Part shown: piece by piece, positions 11,822-14,347 of the stretch
How the letters are laid out: each line of letters begins with the position of its first letter
Position numbering within the stretch: the stretch's first letter is position 1
From: Phoronis ovalis
Taxonomy: Eukaryota > Phoronida > Phoronidae
Direction of reading: 5' to 3'
Assembly (NCBI GenBank): GCA_028565635.1
Contig: JAOXYB010032875.1
Span: 1-14,347, forward strand
Length of the DNA stretch: 14,347 nt
Position numbers and translations under genes: made by a program
Notes under the pieces: model-generated
Seen by the model: only the letters and a program-made list of their open reading frames with translations
Databases searched by the model: none
What the model was told of the DNA's origin: nothing

Positions 11822-12160
11822 CCCGGGGGGGGCAGTCAGTGTGAAAGTGGGTACCCATGTTCCAACATGGCTTTTCAAAAAATCCCCTAACGAAGTGAAA
11901 TTCTGCAAAAAATACACCTCTAAGGAAGTGAGTTTTTTTGAAAAAATACCCCTAAGGAAGTGACTTTTGGGAAAAAAAACTCTAACGAAGTGTCACACCT
12001 CCAAAAAAACACCCCTTTTCGTGATTTTGCTAAAAAACAGAGTGTAACGCGTGTTGCGTGCCAGCGGTTTGAAAGACATACCCTTTCACGCGAAATTTTG
12101 TTGGAACATGCATACCCACTTTTCTATTGACTGCCCACGCCCCCCCCCCCGGGTATCTAT
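11814..12160 (+). mobile_element. Second family of CCCGGGGG-ended non-autonomous element, with target duplication
   Basis: The element (about 11822-12153) starts CCCGGGGGGGGCAGTCAGTG and ends with the reverse complement (TTGACTGCCCACG, a C run, GGG). The terminal inverted repeat, about 50 bp and imperfect, includes AAGTGGGTA and CATGTTCCAACA. TATCTAT is duplicated at 11815-11821 and 12154-12160 (8 bp, GTATCTAT, if one G is assigned to the duplication). The interior has about four tandem units of 31-33 bases. No protein is encoded; the open frame at 12051-12257 is repeat sequence. Confidence 0.8.
11875..12018 (+). repeat. Internal tandem repeat, about 4 units of 31-33 bp
   Basis: Each unit has an A-run, a CCCCTAA-like string, then GGAAGTG or CGAAGTG. 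The key strings are CCCCTAACGAAGTGA, CCTCTAAGGAAGTGA, CCCCTAAGGAAGTGA and CTCTAACGAAGTG. Units are degenerate but evenly spaced, within the element at 11822-12153. Confidence 0.75.
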
Positions 12161-12519
12161 AGCCTGTCTACATGCTAAAGGAGTACTAATTATATACGGA
12201 TTCATTATCTTGCTAGTTGATAATTTGATAATTTTACTCTTATTTCTTCATTTATAACAGTACTATCAATACATTAATCATTTTAATAAAAATAGGAATA
12301 TTTAAAATGGTAATTTTGGGCCCCTTATGGTATCAAACTATTAGCATTTAAATAAGGCTGAATATAAATTATATTTATCATCACTTCAGGCAATTTGAGT
12401 GGAGAAGTATCATTCAGTACAATGATAATTTAAATACAATGTATATTAACTTTATTATTCAGATATGCAGTATATAATACACATCCACAATTCACACTGC
12501 ATGATCTGTTTGGCTACGA
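12161..12519. other. Non-coding spacer
   Basis: AT-rich sequence in which I see no exon, inverted repeat or motif worth naming. Confidence 0.5.
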
Positions 12520-12660
12520 AATGGTTACTTTTTTAAAACCTGCAACGGTCGCGGATCTTCCAAAGGGGTGCTTTTTTAGTAGGCTATATATGCGTTTAGG
12601 GGCTTTTTTAAAACTTATGTTCGCGCATGTGGGCCCATCCTTTACACAAGTGACCCCTGG
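12520..12660 (-). mobile_element. Decayed, internally deleted copy of the 11822-12153 family (minus orientation)
   Basis: Read against the reverse complement of the intact element, the strings AAAGGGGTG, GTTTAGGGGCTTTTTTAAAA, ATGTT, CATGTGGGCCCA, ACACA and TGACCCC fall in the same order as AAAGGGGTG, GTTAGGGGATTTTTTGAAAA, ATGTT, CATGGGTACCCA, ACACT and TGCCCCC. The middle repeats are largely missing and the terminal G-run is lost, so ends are approximate. Confidence 0.55.
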
Positions 12661-12737
12661 CTCCCACAAGTCTATGAATATTACAACAATAATATAAACT
12701 GAAGCAATATTAAATCAATATATTATTTCGGCAATAA

Positions 12738-12938
12738 GTTTGACACAGATGCCAGTCGGCCATATTGGTTCTGAATAGCACCCAAAGCGATAGGCTTCCT
12801 TTTTACCACGTGAGTTGTCACTTAAATTTCCAATGGATATATCTCATTCCTTCTTGAGGTATCAAGCAAGCAATATATGTCATACTTGATGTGGATTTGC
12901 CAGTCAGCTATATTGGTTCCAAATGAGCCGAAAGCAAT
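12738..12938. repeat. Pair of imperfect direct repeats about 147 bp apart
   Basis: A unit of about 45-55 bases at 12738-12793 (GCCAGTCGGCCATATTGGTT, then AGCACCCAAAGCGATA) recurs at about 12885-12938 (GCCAGTCAGCTATATTGGTT, then GAGCCGAAAGCAATA). No coding frame runs through both. It may be a two-copy remnant of a tandem array or of an interspersed repeat. Confidence 0.5.
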
Positions 12939-13154
12939 ATTTGTCACAATAGAACTATGTATACTTTGAAAATAAATAAACTATATTTTTGCAAATGTCT
13001 AGCTTTTCCTGATTGAATCTATTTTCATTTATTTATAATAAACTATTGAATCGGATGATGATTTCAGTAAAGATAGTTTTTAATTTTCAAACTTTGTCCA
13101 CTTAATTACTGCCAGTTATTTATGACCCAGCTTAATGATACCATGTGTCTACGA

Positions 13155-13433
13155 AGTGGATATTTTGGATTTGGATTGTATACTTTTTCCTTTTCATTTT
13201 TGGACTGCTACCACTTAGAAATTCAAAAATTTAGTTTGCTATAACCACAGGTTGCTGCAAATATTTGAATTATTCCTGTGTAATTTTTTTTCAAAATTTC
13301 TACTTAATTTTGGATTGCTACCGTTATAATATTGCAAAATTTGGATTTGGTTTGCTGCTGCCAGATACAACTAAATTTTGGATTTGGTCAGATGGCACAT
13401 ACCCATGCAACTACACATCTTGAGTGGCCCTCT
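13155..13433 (+). mobile_element. Third, diverged copy of the 6563-6952 repeat family
   Basis: It follows the internal order of the young copy: TTTTGGATTTGGATTGTATACT, GGACTGCTACCACTTAGAAATT, GTTGCTGCAAAT, TTTTGGATTGCTACCGTTATAAT, AAATTTTGGATTTGG, GGCACATACCC, and a worn end CTTGAGTGGCCCTC where the young copy has CTTGAGTACCCC. Start and end are approximate and no target duplication is visible. Confidence 0.65.
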
Positions 13434-13686
13434 AGGAACATAAACCATCTGACATCTATTTGCAACTGTAGTTGCAGTAACCAGGCTTGACAGGAACAAA
13501 AATAACTTTTTGTTTCTGTTGGTGAATGCGAATGATTATATGTATATTAGAGTATTTGTGCATTTCAACTTTTTTGTTTCTGTCACAAACTGATAAGCAT
13601 TAAATTCTACACTACGCATTAAATTAGATTTTGTCGCATAGCTTTAGTAAAAAACAAAAGTCAGCTTTCAATTGTTTTCATTACAG

Positions 13687-13918
13687 ATAATAAAATCAAA
13701 CAGTTAATAGAAGCCGCATTTGAAGTAAAGAATCGAGCATACTGTCCCTACAGTAATTTTAAAGTTGGAGCAGCTGTATTGTGCCATGATGGTTCTATGT
13801 TTACAGGATGCAATGTTGAAAATGCATCTTATGGACTAACAATATGTGGAGAACGTGCAGCCATCATAAAAGCTGTGTCAGAAGGTTATACAAAATTCAA
13901 AGCTATGGCCATAGCTTG
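13687..13918 (+). CDS. Internal exon of a second, tandem cytidine deaminase (partial gene)
   Basis: The exon is bounded by TTACAG and GTGAGT, with acceptor phase 1 and donor phase 2. Those are the outer phases of exons 2 plus 3 of the first copy, but the intron between them is absent: ACAGGATGCAAT reads straight through. The frame encodes [28 protein letters not shown] and [12 protein letters not shown]. By hand alignment about 51 of 77 residues match the first copy. The zinc-ligand Cys, the catalytic Glu (now CGE instead of CAE) and the Asn and Glu of CNVEN are retained. The PCxxC exon must lie beyond 14347 and I found no certain first exon upstream. It may be a separate gene, or an alternative exon set spliced from the first CDA exon. 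There is no frameshift or stop, so it looks functional so far as seen. Confidence 0.88.
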
Positions 13919-14347
13919 GTGAGTGTGTTACATAAGTTTGTTGATCTTTATAAGTTGCGAAGATTCTATTATTTTTTTATCCTGCTGCATTTCTCCAGGC
14001 CAATCTCTAACTTTTTACCTTCTGTGGTTACTCCAAACTCAGATATCCTTTGGCAGGTCTTAGTTCCCGAAGGTGGATTCACGTAGGCCATGGGTTGGTG
14101 GGCGTAATAGGCGTAATTTTTTTCATGAGTACGTAGAATATTTAAAGCGCAACGCGAAGCCGGCTCCATATCAGTTCCTTCAGTTTTACCAGACCATAAA
14201 ATTGAACCTGAACAAGTTGCATGTTTTGCGGTTTGCATCTTTGTCAAATATTCAGATATCCGATTTAATGTTAAGTAAGGCCTCTAGCAGCACAAGGGAG
14301 AGTATAACATATTCTACAGACGTTTTCCGCGCTTATCTTGCTTAACA
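13919..14347 (+). other. Intron of the second CDA copy, partly repeat-like
   Basis: The donor GTGAGT opens an intron whose end is outside the window. No PCxxC-coding exon is found here. From about 14000 the GC content rises and open frames appear on both strands (13969-14247 minus, 14073-14345 plus) without recognisable protein. The stretch around GGCCATGGGTTGGTGGGCG and CACAAGGGAGAG looks like interspersed repeat sequence. Confidence 0.45.

Noticed and set aside
13844-14086. Plus-strand open frame overlapping the second CDA exon
   Set aside because: It is in a different frame from the conserved CDA reading frame and runs across the splice donor into the intron.
13969-14347. Overlapping open frames on both strands near the window end, considered as the last CDA exon
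   Set aside because: None contains the PCxxC zinc motif or a plausible acceptor of the required phase before such a motif.

Overview
The window is animal nuclear DNA: AT-rich, with coding sequence broken into short exons bounded by GT..AG introns of about 380 to 1030 bases, long non-coding stretches and many small inverted-repeat transposable elements. Nothing bacterial is present (no operons, no ribosome binding sites). The exons encode typical animal proteins. The style of the small repeats, including the motif CAAGGGAGANNNAAC near both ends, recalls mollusc (possibly bivalve) genomes, but that placement is from memory and is not proven.

Three gene units are supported. (1) On the minus strand, 5743 down to 1569, six exons join in frame into a complete 285-residue CUE-domain protein orthologous to vertebrate CUEDC2. 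(2) On the plus strand, 7811 to 10120, four exons join in frame into a complete 154-residue cytidine deaminase (CDA) with intact zinc and catalytic residues. (3) At 13687-13918 an exon of a second, tandem CDA paralog is present. It merges into one exon what the first copy splits into exons 2 and 3. Its first and last exons were not found; the last would lie beyond the window. CUEDC2 and CDA are head to head, with about 2.07 kb between their start codons. That interval holds two perfect TGACGTCA (CRE-type) sites and a pair of inverted repeat elements. A strong-context ATG exon at 7359-7371 could be an alternative first exon for CDA.

Most other structure is repeat-derived: a MITE with an 8-bp target duplication in the last CUEDC2 intron (1861-2186); an old (6242-6540) and a young (6563-6952) copy of a family ending in CCCGGGGG; a third diverged copy at 13155-13433; a 98-102 bp-arm foldback at 11222-11443; and a second family with CCCGGGGG ends at 11822-12153, with a decayed copy at 12520-12660. 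The two G-rich-ended families have different interiors but share the same end sequence, a 7-8 bp target duplication and internal degenerate tandem repeats of roughly 20-40 bp. That shared design is the most interesting pattern in the window.

The two gene types are functionally unrelated: a ubiquitin-binding regulator, and a pyrimidine-salvage enzyme with its tandem paralog. I see no pathway joining them beyond possible sharing of the intergenic promoter region.
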